Positions 18,216 through 26,624 are shown, counted from the first letter of the stretch. The stretch is DNA of 45,527 nt from Acidobacteriota bacterium (GCA_003225495.1 QIAJ01000012.1:1-45527), one strand, 5' to 3'. Notes: generated by a model not told the origin, from the letters alone. Made by a program: numbers and translations.

Positions 18216-20171
18216 CTACTTTCCGGTAGTGCTGGGCTGAGCGGCAGGCTTATCGACCGGTTCCTTCCGTTTTTCCTCTGTATCGACCGAGAACAGCATG
18301 TAGTGGTCGAAACTGTGGCGGCGATAGTAGCGGTGTTGCCGGAAGTCGAAATAGATCTCAGCGCTCTTCGGCAGCCAGAGGGACGTATTCTTCTTTTCAA
18401 ACCGGATCGGTCCGTATTCGACGACCTGATGTTCGCTGAGAAGTTTGATCTCGGGCATGGGTCGAACCATCTCGGACTCGATGCGCACGATCTGAAACTT
18501 GTCGGCCGTAATCCAGGCGCGGCCTTTGAGTTTTATGGCATAGATCGTCGTTCCCATCTTGTAACCGTGCATCCGATTGGGCTTGTCATCCCGTTGCTTG
18601 AAGTAGACGATCCAGCTCGCCTGGCCGTGCCAGTCGCCAAGGCCCTCACAGGTCATGTCAAAGTTGGCGCGCATGTGGGGATGAAAAACGAGCGCAAGCG
18701 TTGCGAATCCCGTGCTGGCAATCTTGTCGGGATAACCTTGCAAGTCGATCTTGTCGGCGCGGCTTTCATCGACCGCTAGGAATCCGGGCTCAGGCTCCGA
18801 GATTGAGGCTACGTAGTTGTACTTCCGCGTTTCAGTGCGGATCGGATTGCCGTAGGGATCGAGGTTCTGATGAAACAGGTCTTCAATTGCAGAGAACCGC
18901 GACAAGTCTTCGGCCAATTCACTAACATGTTTGCCCGCTTCGTCTGTAACCTTGTCGCCGGGACAAACAACACCCGCCGCCATGGCAACCTTTACCTGAT
19001 CGATGCCGGCTGGTTGCCACGATTTCACCGCCAGTCCCGGCTGTGCCAGGGCCAGCAGAGGATCTACGCCCGCAAGCCTCATGCCAGTCTGGGGGCCATT
19101 TTCCGACGATCGATCACTCACTGCATGTTCTCGCACTTCAGCGATCAAGGTGCGGACCTGCCCGGCTGTGGGATGACTTGGCGACTGCTGTAAAAACGCC
19201 TCCAGTACTTTGATGCCCTGATCATCGAGCCCCAAGTTAATCAAAGCCTGACCGAGAATCAGGCGTGCCGGGTTCGCGTCCGCCTTGCCTTTGTCAATTG
19301 CAGCCTGCGCTTCCTCTCTCGCTTCGGAATATTTCTTTTGGTGCAGGTAGGCATCGGCGAGCAAATTGTGAGGGAGCCAACTCTCGGCGTCGGTGTCAAC
19401 CGCTTCCTTCAGAACCCACTGGGCAGCGGGGTAATCCTTTTTTTCCAGCCACGTCCTGCCAAGCAGAGTCAGCGTTGCGCCATCGTGCGGACGAAGCTTA
19501 TTGGCGGTTCCCAGGTAAGCCGAAGCCTTGTCATGGTCATTTTGTTGAAAATACAAATAGCCCAGCAGGAAATTGAGTTCGGCGCTGGAAGGCGCTGCGT
19601 TGTGAGCCTGGGTAAGGTGAGTCTCCGCATCCTTGAAATGGTGCGACTTCAGTGCGGCAACGCCATGCTTCATTTCCTTCCGGGCTTTGGAGGAGAGAGC
19701 ACGATCATCGACGTCGAGATTGATTGCGGCAGGATCCCGGTGCAGCACGATTTCAAACTGTTGGAGAGGTGCATTGGAGTTGTGCACCTCCTGATGCTTG
19801 CTCAGATATCCGACGGCACTGATCTCGACGTCGTAGTTACCGAATGGAATGTTGGTGAAAGCACCCTGCGAGTCGCCCTCTGTTGTCGCCCAAAGCACAG
19901 TCTGATCTTTAATATTCACCATTTTGAGCAGCGCTTGCCTGTCGAGAGGCGTCGACAGCTTTTCTCCAAACACTTTGAAGACGGCAACGCTAGTACCCGG
20001 ATTGGTTTGGTAGACGATGTGGGGCTGTACATTCAAGGTGCCGGGATTGCGATCCGTATTTGGATCCTGGGCGAAGGTGTTTGTTGCGAGTAGAGCAGCA
20101 AGAAGTACAAAGCAGCGCGACGCCGTATCGATCCTTAAGATCGCTATCCGTGCCGTACTAAGTCTGTCCAT
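18216..20171 (-). CDS. Secreted TPR protein with a LolA-like C-terminal domain
   Basis: The ~651-residue protein has an N-terminal hydrophobic signal (CFVLLAALLATNTFAQD). A β-rich region follows that resembles a CRD/PEGA module (GAFTNIPFGNYDVEISAVGYL). Next come about five to six tetratricopeptide-like helical repeats at ~165-340, such as AELNFLLGYLYFQQNDHDKASAYL and ATLTLLGRTWLEKKDYPAAQWVL. The C-terminal ~230 residues are β-rich, with WITADKFQIVRIESEMV and KSAEIYFDFRQHRYYRRHSFDHY, recalling outer-membrane lipoprotein sorting (LolA/LolB-like) folds. This part is inferred from pattern only. The periplasmic role is unknown. It lies between mqnC (92 bp) and a VTT-domain gene (69 bp). A GTG six codons upstream (20189) is an alternative start. 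Confidence 0.75.
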   Translation of the reverse strand: MDRLSTARIAILRIDTASRCFVLLAALLATNTFAQDPNTDRNPGTLNVQPHIVYQTNPGTSVAVFKVFGEKLSTPLDRQALLKMVNIKDQTVLWATTEGDSQGAFTNIPFGNYDVEISAVGYLSKHQEVHNSNAPLQQFEIVLHRDPAAINLDVDDRALSSKARKEMKHGVAALKSHHFKDAETHLTQAHNAAPSSAELNFLLGYLYFQQNDHDKASAYLGTANKLRPHDGATLTLLGRTWLEKKDYPAAQWVLKEAVDTDAESWLPHNLLADAYLHQKKYSEAREEAQAAIDKGKADANPARLILGQALINLGLDDQGIKVLEAFLQQSPSHPTAGQVRTLIAEVREHAVSDRSSENGPQTGMRLAGVDPLLALAQPGLAVKSWQPAGIDQVKVAMAAGVVCPGDKVTDEAGKHVSELAEDLSRFSAIEDLFHQNLDPYGNPIRTETRKYNYVASISEPEPGFLAVDESRADKIDLQGYPDKIASTGFATLALVFHPHMRANFDMTCEGLGDWHGQASWIVYFKQRDDKPNRMHGYKMGTTIYAIKLKGRAWITADKFQIVRIESEMVRPMPEIKLLSEHQVVEYGPIRFEKKNTSLWLPKSAEIYFDFRQHRYYRRHSFDHYMLFSVDTEEKRKEPVDKPAAQPSTTGK

Positions 20172-20258
20172 GCCCGTTTTTGTCCCCACACAGTCTGCTC
20201 TGCGGGGAGGGCTTGGTCAAATACTATAATTGTGGCGGTTGATTGCCTGATGCGACTT

Positions 20259-20918
20259 TCAGGCCGCCTGCCGAGGCTGAACCGTCGGAGGCGCAGCCTC
20301 AGGAGAGTTCGGTTTTGGCCTGCGTCTGTACCTGTATAACCCGTACAGCCCTCCCATTACCGAGAAGGCCACTAGAGTGATAAGAACGGGCCAGTAGTAA
20401 CGCGCGAAGAAGTTAACAATGTGCCGTCCATAGTGGGCCCCGAGATACCCAAGGATTGTGTAGCGAATACATCGTCCCACGACCAGAGCGGCTAGAAACT
20501 TCCGGGTGGGGTATTGCATTGCCCCTGCCGCCAAAAGCACCAGTACCATCGGAAACGGCGGTGGGAACATCGCTGGAATGGCAATGGCTCCAAATCCCCA
20601 GCGCTCAAACTCCGCATAAACCTTGTCTACTGCGCGCTGCGAAAATTTCTTGTTCAGCGTCGCTTTCCCACCTTTTAGGGCCACGCGATAGGTGAGATAT
20701 CCGCCCATAACAGCCCCGACGGTAGCCATAATCGAGTAATAAAACCAGAGGTCGCGCCGGTGGGCGGCGAGCAGGATTGTAAGGAAGTCCATGCTGCCTG
20801 GAAGAATTCCAGCGTTGTCCGCCAGACCGAGAAGGACCAAGCCCGGTCCGCCGAGATGGATCAGCCAGGCCATGCTGGTGCGCCGGGAAACGGGCTCGAT
20901 GTTTGGAAATGACCACAT
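20259..20918 (-). CDS. VTT-domain (DedA/SNARE-associated) membrane protein
   Basis: The 219-residue integral membrane protein has about five hydrophobic segments. The family region includes GAVMGGYLTYRVALKGGK (glycine-rich turn with charged end) and AIAIPAMFPPPFPMVLVLLAAGAMQYP, in which the proline-rich re-entrant loop and following glycine match the VTT/DedA family (YqaA-like branch). DedA/VTT proteins are implicated in lipid scrambling and membrane homeostasis; a specific substrate cannot be assigned. The C-terminus is a basic, proline-rich cytoplasmic tail. A second start at residue 16 (MAWLIHLGG) is possible because the Shine-Dalgarno before 20918 is weak. The gene is in line with mqnA upstream and the TPR gene downstream. 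Confidence 0.82.
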   Translation of the reverse strand: MWSFPNIEPVSRRTSMAWLIHLGGPGLVLLGLADNAGILPGSMDFLTILLAAHRRDLWFYYSIMATVGAVMGGYLTYRVALKGGKATLNKKFSQRAVDKVYAEFERWGFGAIAIPAMFPPPFPMVLVLLAAGAMQYPTRKFLAALVVGRCIRYTILGYLGAHYGRHIVNFFARYYWPVLITLVAFSVMGGLYGLYRYRRRPKPNSPEAAPPTVQPRQAA

Positions 20919-21098
20919 CTGCTACTTAGAGGCGATTTTACCGCCTGCGGATGGCAAAACTTCGGTCAAGAAATGTCGAGGGCGGGAGACCCCGACATAA
21001 AGCGAGGTTCGGGAATCCGGGGCTGGACAGTCTCATTGCGCGCTATGGCTTGAAACCTCGAACGAAGACCCAATTGTTTGCTCTGCCCCCACCGTTTT

Positions 21099-21908
21099 CT
21101 AAGCGAATTTCAGTTGCGGCGACGATGGCAGTACTCCCAGTTCGCTTCCGTATTGATAGAAGAGCTGTAATCCATCCAGGCATGGAGGGTCGAGATAATA
21201 ATGGATGTTGCGGGTCAGATAGTTTCGGACAATTTCGGCGGATAGCTTCAGACGGGGAGCCCATTCCCGAACGATCATTTCGAGGTTGTCACGACTCAGA
21301 CCGTGGTCGCGCGATTGCCTGAAGCTGCCGACAATCTCGGGCGCACTCCGCCCTGAGAGTGCATCCTGTCGAATTGCCCAAAAGGCAAAGACAAATGACT
21401 TGCCGGTGCGTGCTACCCATTCTTCCGCGAGATCAAGCGTGAGGTAGCGCTCGCGATCCACCTGCAAGGCCGGATCTCCGATAAGGAGGGCCGCATCACA
21501 ATTCGCAAGCATTCGATGGAGATCGGGAGACATCGGCTGATACTCTCGTGGTCCTCCCAGCCACTTCGCAAACAGAATCTTCGTCAGGGCGACCGAGGTC
21601 ATTGACGAGGTATCGAGCGCTACCGTGCGCACCCGCTCAATCGCAACATTGCTGACCAACAAAATGGAGCGCACCGCGCTCTTCGCGGCAATCGCTATGT
21701 CTGGAATGACTACCAGATCAGGGATTGTGGTGTACGCTGCCGCCGGAATAATCCCGATGTCCTTCGTACCAGCCCGCAAAGCTTCTGCGCAACCGGAGGG
21801 TAGGGTATAGGAAATATCGAAGTCTTGGCGCGGACCGTCGTGCTCAAAGTCCCAAAGAAGAGGGGCCGTATTGAGATAGGAAATGGCCGAAATCTTCAAC
21901 CGGCTCAT
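21099..21908 (-). CDS. mqnA: Chorismate dehydratase
   Basis: The 269-residue MqnA removes water from chorismate to give 3-enolpyruvylbenzoate, the first step of the futalosine route to menaquinone. It has the periplasmic-binding-protein-like fold of the MqnA/MqnD family: KISAISYLNTAPLLWDF at the N-terminus, the SGCAEALRAGTKDIGIIPAAAY segment, VALDTSSMTSVALTKIL, and NCDAALLIGDPAL with WVARTGKSFVFAFW. The frame runs 33 codons further upstream, but the family begins at MSRLKISAISYLN, so ATG 21908 is used. It is divergent from dprA with a 79-bp gap that should hold both promoters. Confidence 0.93.
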   Translation of the reverse strand: MSRLKISAISYLNTAPLLWDFEHDGPRQDFDISYTLPSGCAEALRAGTKDIGIIPAAAYTTIPDLVVIPDIAIAAKSAVRSILLVSNVAIERVRTVALDTSSMTSVALTKILFAKWLGGPREYQPMSPDLHRMLANCDAALLIGDPALQVDRERYLTLDLAEEWVARTGKSFVFAFWAIRQDALSGRSAPEIVGSFRQSRDHGLSRDNLEMIVREWAPRLKLSAEIVRNYLTRNIHYYLDPPCLDGLQLFYQYGSELGVLPSSPQLKFA

Positions 21909-21987
21909 CGGTTTACGAATTCTAACAAATATGGTGTGCGCGACCTCACAGACAGGACGGTTGCGCTGCCAGTAGAGTCCCGGCATC

Positions 21988-23071
21988 ATGTCGAGTGCAG
22001 CCCTCAATTCAGCGCAGTCAATCTCTCAACCCGCATCGTATTTCTTAGCTTTAGCGTTGACTCCGGGCCTGGGCCCCACGCGCGTGCGGAAACTGGTCGA
22101 GCACTTCGGAAGCGCGGAGCGAGTGTTTCATGCCAGCCTGACGGAACTGGAAGCGACTGGGATGCCGGTGGTCGCTGCGCAATCGCTAGCGACCGGAAAG
22201 TCGATGGAACTTGCGCAACAGGAGATTGCCAAGGCCGCGGATTGCGACGCAAAGATCATTGCGCTCGAAGACGCTACTTATCCGGCCCGCCTGAAAGAAA
22301 TATCCGACACCTTATGGCCTCGGCATGGCCGAACGGTTGTCGAAAGACCTCGCAGCTCGCGGGCTCGTGATCATTAGCGGAATGGCGCGCGGTGTGGATA
22401 CGGCGTCGCATCGCGGCGCCATCGCTGCGGGTGGCAAGACGGTCGCTGTCTTTGGCACCGGCATTGATGTGATCTATCCGAAAGAAAACAACCGTCTCTC
22501 GGAACAAATACTGTCGCTGGGAGGCGCGTTGATTTCCGAGTTTCCGGTTGGCACGTTTGCCGCGCCGCAAAACTTTCCCATCCGCAACCGCATCATCAGC
22601 GGCATGTCGGCGGGCGTGCTGGTAGTGGAAGCCGCCGAGTACAGCGGAACTCGCATCACCGCCCGTTGCGCTCTCGAACAGAATCGCGACGTGTACGCAG
22701 TTCCCGGCAATGTCACTAATAAAGGATCGTGGGGGCCGAACACTTTAATCAAGCAGGGAGCCAAGCTGGTTGCAACCTGGGAAGACGTTTGGGAAGAACT
22801 ACCTACGGACATACAGGACACCTTGAACTCATTGCGCGATGAATCCTCGCCTCCCGAAACTGCATCTCTATTTCCCGAAGACGCTCCAACGCCGCACGAG
22901 AAAAAGATCATGAGGCTGCTGAAGTCGGATGAGTCGACTCACATCGATGAGATTGTGGAACGCCTGGAACAAGAACTCTCGTCATCTGAAATCTTTTCCG
23001 CCCTCTTCGAACTGGAACTGGATGGGAAGGTGAGGCAGTTGCCGGGGAAGAATTTTGTGAAGAGCTTTTAG
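21988..23071 (+). pseudogene. dprA: DNA processing protein DprA, internal deletion and frameshift
   Basis: DprA loads RecA on incoming single-stranded DNA during transformation. The N-terminal helical domain is intact in one frame (LTPGLGPTRVRKLVEHFGSAE ... YPARLKEI). Near 22300-22310 the homology jumps to another frame, PTPYGLGMAERLSKDLA, and continues normally (GLVIISGMARGVDTASHRGA, IDVIYPKENNRLSE, NFPIRNRIISGMSAGVLVVEA) to a winged-helix-like C-terminus and TAG at 23069-23071. Between the two parts DprA proteins normally have about 30 residues, including the 'VLY-x-x-G' strand and the 'VGTR' strand-loop of the Rossmann fold; these are absent. The lesion is therefore a deletion whose length is not a multiple of three. 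No intact DprA can be made. Dried assembly error is the alternative. Confidence 0.8.
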
Positions 23072-23107
23072 CTGTTAGCTCTTAGCCTTTAGCTCTTAGC
23101 CTTTAGC
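23066..23107 (+). repeat. Left heptad array, six NNTTAGC units
   Basis: Six contiguous, in-phase 7-bp units each end in TTAGC and differ only in the first two bases (TT, TG, TC, CT, TC, CT). The first unit contains the dprA TAG stop codon (23069-23071). The array ends 24 bp before the S23-family start codon. Phase is exact over all 42 bases, so it is a true tandem heptamer repeat. Confidence 0.9.
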
Positions 23108-23130
23108 TTTACATCTCCCGAAGGAGTCAC

Positions 23131-23520
23131 ATGAGGAACTACAAAGATCTGGCGGTTTGGGAAAAAGCACACCGTTTGACACTGGTTATTTACAAGAATA
23201 CACGAGCATTTCCCAACGAAGAAAAATTTGGCCTCACTAGCCAAATGCGGCGTGCATCGGCCTCAATTGCGGCAAATTTAGCTGAGGGATGCGGCCGGCG
23301 ATCTGATGCAGAAATGGGACGGTTCATTCAAATTGCCATGGGTTCGGGAGCCGAGTTGTCCTATCACTTGTTGCTCGCACGAGACCTGGGCTTGTTTGAA
23401 CAACTCATCTTTGAAGGTATGGTGTCTGAGCTCAGTGAAATCATGCGCATGATGTCTTCTCTTTCGCAGAGTATGAAAATTCGCCCGTCAGCCGTGAAAG
23501 TAGATCAGGGGCGAAGCTAA
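23131..23520 (+). CDS. Four-helix-bundle protein, S23 (23S rRNA intervening-sequence) family
   Basis: The 129-residue protein has the hallmark pattern of the S23/IVS family: an N-terminal NYKDLAVWEKAHRL helix, FPNEEKFGLTSQMRRASASIAANLAEGCGR in the middle, then FIQIAMGSGAELSYHLLLARDLG and a final helix ending in MMSSLSQSM. Members form four-helix-bundle pentamers. They are encoded in 23S rRNA intervening sequences, and relatives (Avd) serve diversity-generating retroelements; most stand-alone copies have no known role. AAGGAG seven bases before ATG 23131 sets the start. The TAA stop (23518-23520) lies inside the first unit of the right heptad array. No rRNA or reverse transcriptase is nearby. 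Confidence 0.9.
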   Translation: MRNYKDLAVWEKAHRLTLVIYKNTRAFPNEEKFGLTSQMRRASASIAANLAEGCGRRSDAEMGRFIQIAMGSGAELSYHLLLARDLGLFEQLIFEGMVSELSEIMRMMSSLSQSMKIRPSAVKVDQGRS

Positions 23521-23543
23521 GGGCTAAGAGCTAACAGCCAACA
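23516..23543 (-). repeat. Right heptad array, four GCTAANN/GCCAANN units
   Basis: Four contiguous 7-bp units (GCTAAGG, GCTAAGA, GCTAACA, GCCAACA) are the reverse complement of the left-array pattern. The first unit includes the S23-family TAA stop. A fifth, degenerate unit (GCCCCGA) follows. Units 1-3 match left-array units at 23073-23093 with one difference in 21 bp. Confidence 0.9.
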
Positions 23544-23620
23544 GCCCCGAGCGGTCATTTTGCGCTGCCGCCTGCATTCGTGCTAGCTTCAAATCCGACA
23601 ACCGCCAAACTGAGGAACCA

Positions 23621-26140
23621 TTGTCCAAGGGTCTAGTCATCGTCGAATCGCCCGCCAAGGCGAAAACTATCCAGAAATATCTAGGCAAGGGATTCACTGT
23701 GGACGCTTCCTACGGCCACGTGAAGGACCTGCCGAAGAGTAGTCTTGCGGTCGATGTTGAGAATGATTTCGACACCGACTACGTCGTGATTCCTGGAAAA
23801 GAGAAGGTTCTCGCCAAGCTGAAAAAGCTGGCGCTCTCGGCCGACAAAATCTATCTCGCACCCGATCCGGATCGCGAAGGTGAAGCCATCGCAGCCCATC
23901 TGGCTGATGAACTCAGCGAAGATTCCGGTAAGAAAAAGAAGAAGTCCAAAGCTAAGACAAAAAAGAGCGATGCAGCATCGGCGATTGATGACATTGGCGA
24001 CGACGCCCGCATCAGGCGCGTGACGTTTAACGAGATCACGCAGAAGGCTGTGCGGGCGGCGTTCGAACATCCACGGGACATTGACCGCAACCTGGTTGAC
24101 GCGCAACAGGCTCGCCGCGTGCTCGATCGTCTGGTTGGCTATCAGGTTTCTCCGCTGCTGTGGGATAAAGTACGCCGCGGACTCTCCGCCGGCCGCGTGC
24201 AGACCGTTGCATTGCGCCTGATTGTTGATCGCGAGCGTGAGATCAAGGCCTTTGAGAAAAAGGAGTATTGGACGATTGACGCCCATCTCGCCGGCCCGAA
24301 ACCGCCCGCTTTTGATGCTCGCTTCCTGGGCAAGGGCGAAGAGAAGATTGAAGTTACGAACGGAGAAGACGCCGAGAAGATCCGCGCCGCTCTCGAACAC
24401 GCCGACTGGGTCGTCCGCTCGGCGGAGAAGAAAGAACGACGGCGTAATCCGACTCCGCCTTTTACCACCAGCAAACTGCAGCAGGATTCATCGCGCAAGC
24501 TGCGTTTCAGCGTGAAACGCACAATGATGATCGCGCAGCGCCTGTATGAAGGCATCGAATTGGGCGAAGAAGGGCTCGTCGGCCTGATCACCTATATGCG
24601 TACCGACTCCACCCGCGTCTCACCCGACGCGATCACCGAGGTCCGCGAGTACGTGACCAAAGAGTACGGTCCGACCTACGTGCCCGAGTCTCCCAATACG
24701 TATAAGGAGAAGAAGGAAGCGCAAGCGGCGCACGAGGCGATTCGTCCAACCTCGGCGATGCGGCAGCCGGATCAGGTCAAGCAGTATCTTCAGGAAGATG
24801 AGTTCAAGGTTTACAAGTTAATCTGGCAGCGCTTTGTCGCTTCGCAGATGACTCCAGCGGTCTTCGACCAGACCACAGTCGACATTGATGCAAAATCCGG
24901 CAGCGATGTGTTCTGGTTCCGCGTGACTGGCTCTGTGATGAAGTTCGACGGCTTCCTGAAAGTCTATGAAGAATCGAAAGAAGGCAAGGACGAAGAAGAC
25001 GAGGAACTGAAGCACAAGCTGCCGCCACTCGAAGCGGGCCAGAAGTTGACGCTGAAAGAACTGAAGCCGGAGCAGCACTTTACGGAGCCACCTCCACGAT
25101 ACAACGAAGCTTCGCTCGTCAAAGAGCTTGAAGAGCGCGGCATTGGACGGCCTTCGACCTACGCCACGATTTTGAGCACGATCCAGGAACGTCAATACGC
25201 GACCAAAATCGGCGGAAAGTTTACTCCGACAGAAATCGGCCTGGTTGTGACCGACTTGCTGGTGGAAAACTTCAAAGACATCTTCGACTTCCAGTACACC
25301 GCCCATCTGGAGGAAGAGCTCGACGACATTGAAGAAGGCAAGGAGACGTGGACCGACACGCTCGCGGAGTTCTACAAAAAGTTCGCCAAGGATCTCAAAT
25401 ACGCCGAGAAGCACATGGAAAACATCAAGCGTATGGAGAAGCCGACGGACGAAAAGTGTGAACTCTGCGGCTCGCCTCTGGTCATCAAGTGGGGCAAGCA
25501 CGGATCGTTCTACGCGTGCAGCACCTACGACAAGGAAAATCCTGACACCTGCAAGTTCACGAAAGAGAATCCGATCAACCTGCCTGACCTTGACTCCGCC
25601 GACCTGCAGGAAACGGCGCAGGAGGAATACTGCGAGAACTGCGGCCGCGTCATGGTGCTGAAGCGCGGTCGCTTCGGCCAGTTTATGGCCTGCACGGGAT
25701 ATCCCGATTGCAAGACCACCCGGCGTCTCGATCAGGGCAAGCGTGTTCCGGATATTCCGCTCGAAGAAAAGTGTCCGGATTGCGGCCGCAACATGATTAT
25801 CCGTCACGGTCGTTTCGGAGAATTCACTTCGTGCAGCGGATATCCCGAGTGCAAGTATGTGAAGCAGAATTTTATTGGTGTGAAGTGTCCACTGTGCGGA
25901 GAAGGCGAGCTGGTCGAAAAGCGGGCACGCAAGGGCAACACATTCTACGGATGTTCGCGCTCTCCGAAGTGCAAGTTCACTTCAGCGGCCAAGCCGATTC
26001 CAGAGAAGTGTCCGGATTGCGGGCACGAATTTCTAGTCGAGCGCCTTCGCAAGGACGGACCGGTAATCGCGTGTCCCAATAAAGAATGTGACTACGAACG
26101 CGCTGTTGAGGGCGCGGCAGGCGCGATTCCGGCTGTATAG
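23621..26140 (+). CDS. topA: DNA topoisomerase I (type IA)
   Basis: The 839-residue enzyme relaxes negative supercoils through a 5'-phosphotyrosine intermediate. The Toprim domain starts with GLVIVESPAKAKTI and has the acidic metal site in YLAPDPDREGEAIA (~82-95). The active-site Tyr325 is in LITYMRTDSTRVS. A lysine-rich insertion (~105-123, GKKKKKSKAKTKKSD) interrupts the Toprim region after the DPDREGE motif. The C-terminus has five four-cysteine zinc ribbons beginning near residues 610, 670, 715, 755 and 800, such as CENCGRVMVLKRGRFGQFMACTGYPDC. The start is TTG 23621, supported by GAGGA five bases upstream. It follows the S23-family gene by 100 bp and normally pairs with dprA. Confidence 0.97.
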   Translation: MSKGLVIVESPAKAKTIQKYLGKGFTVDASYGHVKDLPKSSLAVDVENDFDTDYVVIPGKEKVLAKLKKLALSADKIYLAPDPDREGEAIAAHLADELSEDSGKKKKKSKAKTKKSDAASAIDDIGDDARIRRVTFNEITQKAVRAAFEHPRDIDRNLVDAQQARRVLDRLVGYQVSPLLWDKVRRGLSAGRVQTVALRLIVDREREIKAFEKKEYWTIDAHLAGPKPPAFDARFLGKGEEKIEVTNGEDAEKIRAALEHADWVVRSAEKKERRRNPTPPFTTSKLQQDSSRKLRFSVKRTMMIAQRLYEGIELGEEGLVGLITYMRTDSTRVSPDAITEVREYVTKEYGPTYVPESPNTYKEKKEAQAAHEAIRPTSAMRQPDQVKQYLQEDEFKVYKLIWQRFVASQMTPAVFDQTTVDIDAKSGSDVFWFRVTGSVMKFDGFLKVYEESKEGKDEEDEELKHKLPPLEAGQKLTLKELKPEQHFTEPPPRYNEASLVKELEERGIGRPSTYATILSTIQERQYATKIGGKFTPTEIGLVVTDLLVENFKDIFDFQYTAHLEEELDDIEEGKETWTDTLAEFYKKFAKDLKYAEKHMENIKRMEKPTDEKCELCGSPLVIKWGKHGSFYACSTYDKENPDTCKFTKENPINLPDLDSADLQETAQEEYCENCGRVMVLKRGRFGQFMACTGYPDCKTTRRLDQGKRVPDIPLEEKCPDCGRNMIIRHGRFGEFTSCSGYPECKYVKQNFIGVKCPLCGEGELVEKRARKGNTFYGCSRSPKCKFTSAAKPIPEKCPDCGHEFLVERLRKDGPVIACPNKECDYERAVEGAAGAIPAV

Positions 26141-26162
26141 ACACTTGGAATTTGAGGCGACA

Positions 26163-26624
26163 ATGGCAAAAAAGGCGACAGCACAAGATGCGCAGGTGGT
26201 TATGCAGCTTTACGATCTACGTCGTGAGGCCGAGATGCGCAAGGCGAGACATTGGTGGACGGCTGAGTTTTGGCCTGCCAATGCGGACGATTTCGTGAAA
26301 GTCGCGAATGCGTTTCCCGGACAGGAAAACGCATGGCTGCGGCAGGTCGGTGGATACTGGGATATGGGCGCATCGCTCGTGCTTCACGGAGCTGTGAATG
26401 AAGATCTCTTTCTATCTCCTGGGATCAGCGGCGAAATGTTCTTTATCTTCGCCAAGATTTATCCGTTCCTGAAAGAGATCCGCCAGAAGATGAGCAATCC
26501 CGATCTGTTCCGAAACATCGAGAAAGTGGCTACTGGTTCAAAGTTTGCCCGCAACCGGCTGGAGCGCATGGTCGTGACGCAGGCGCAGCGCCGCAAGACG
26601 ATGGCGGAAAAGAAATCCGCCTAG
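26163..26624 (+). CDS. Hypothetical protein, 153 aa
   Basis: I do not recognise this family. The protein is soluble and has an N-terminal amphipathic helix (AQVVMQLYDLRREAEMRKARHWW). A central region contains WTAEFWPANADDFVKVANAFPGQENAWLRQVGGYWDMGASLV, rich in tryptophan, and a basic helical C-terminus (KFARNRLERMVVTQAQRRKTMAEKK) follows. There is no signal peptide or membrane segment. It starts 22 bp after topA with GAGGCG upstream, so it is probably co-transcribed with topA. Codon use and composition match the neighbours, and the conserved position and good initiation signals make a real gene likely. Confidence 0.75.
   Translation: MAKKATAQDAQVVMQLYDLRREAEMRKARHWWTAEFWPANADDFVKVANAFPGQENAWLRQVGGYWDMGASLVLHGAVNEDLFLSPGISGEMFFIFAKIYPFLKEIRQKMSNPDLFRNIEKVATGSKFARNRLERMVVTQAQRRKTMAEKKSA

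Larger units (their letters stand above)
23066..23543 (+). mobile_element. Candidate S23/IVS-like element: small gene framed by inverted heptad arrays
   Basis: This composite of about 480 bp consists of a left array of six 7-bp units, the S23-family gene and a right array of four units in inverse orientation. It sits between dprA and topA, which are directly adjacent in many bacteria. The 21 bp at 23073-23093 match the reverse complement of 23516-23536 at 20 positions, and the single difference still gives a G·U pair in RNA, so the transcript could close into a 21-bp stem with the gene in the loop. No target-site duplication or transposase was found, so mobility is an inference from architecture alone. 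Confidence 0.4.

Noticed and set aside
23131-23520. Accessory variability determinant (Avd) of a diversity-generating retroelement
   Set aside because: Avd belongs to the same fold family, but there is no reverse transcriptase, template repeat or variable-repeat target gene nearby.
23066-23543. CRISPR array or direct tandem-repeat locus at the heptad arrays
   Set aside because: Units are only 7 bp, contiguous without spacers and in inverse orientation on the two sides of a protein gene, which does not fit a CRISPR array.
24818-25807. 329-codon minus-strand ORF inside topA
   Set aside because: It lies wholly antisense to topA's catalytic and zinc-ribbon coding sequence and has no recognisable domain.
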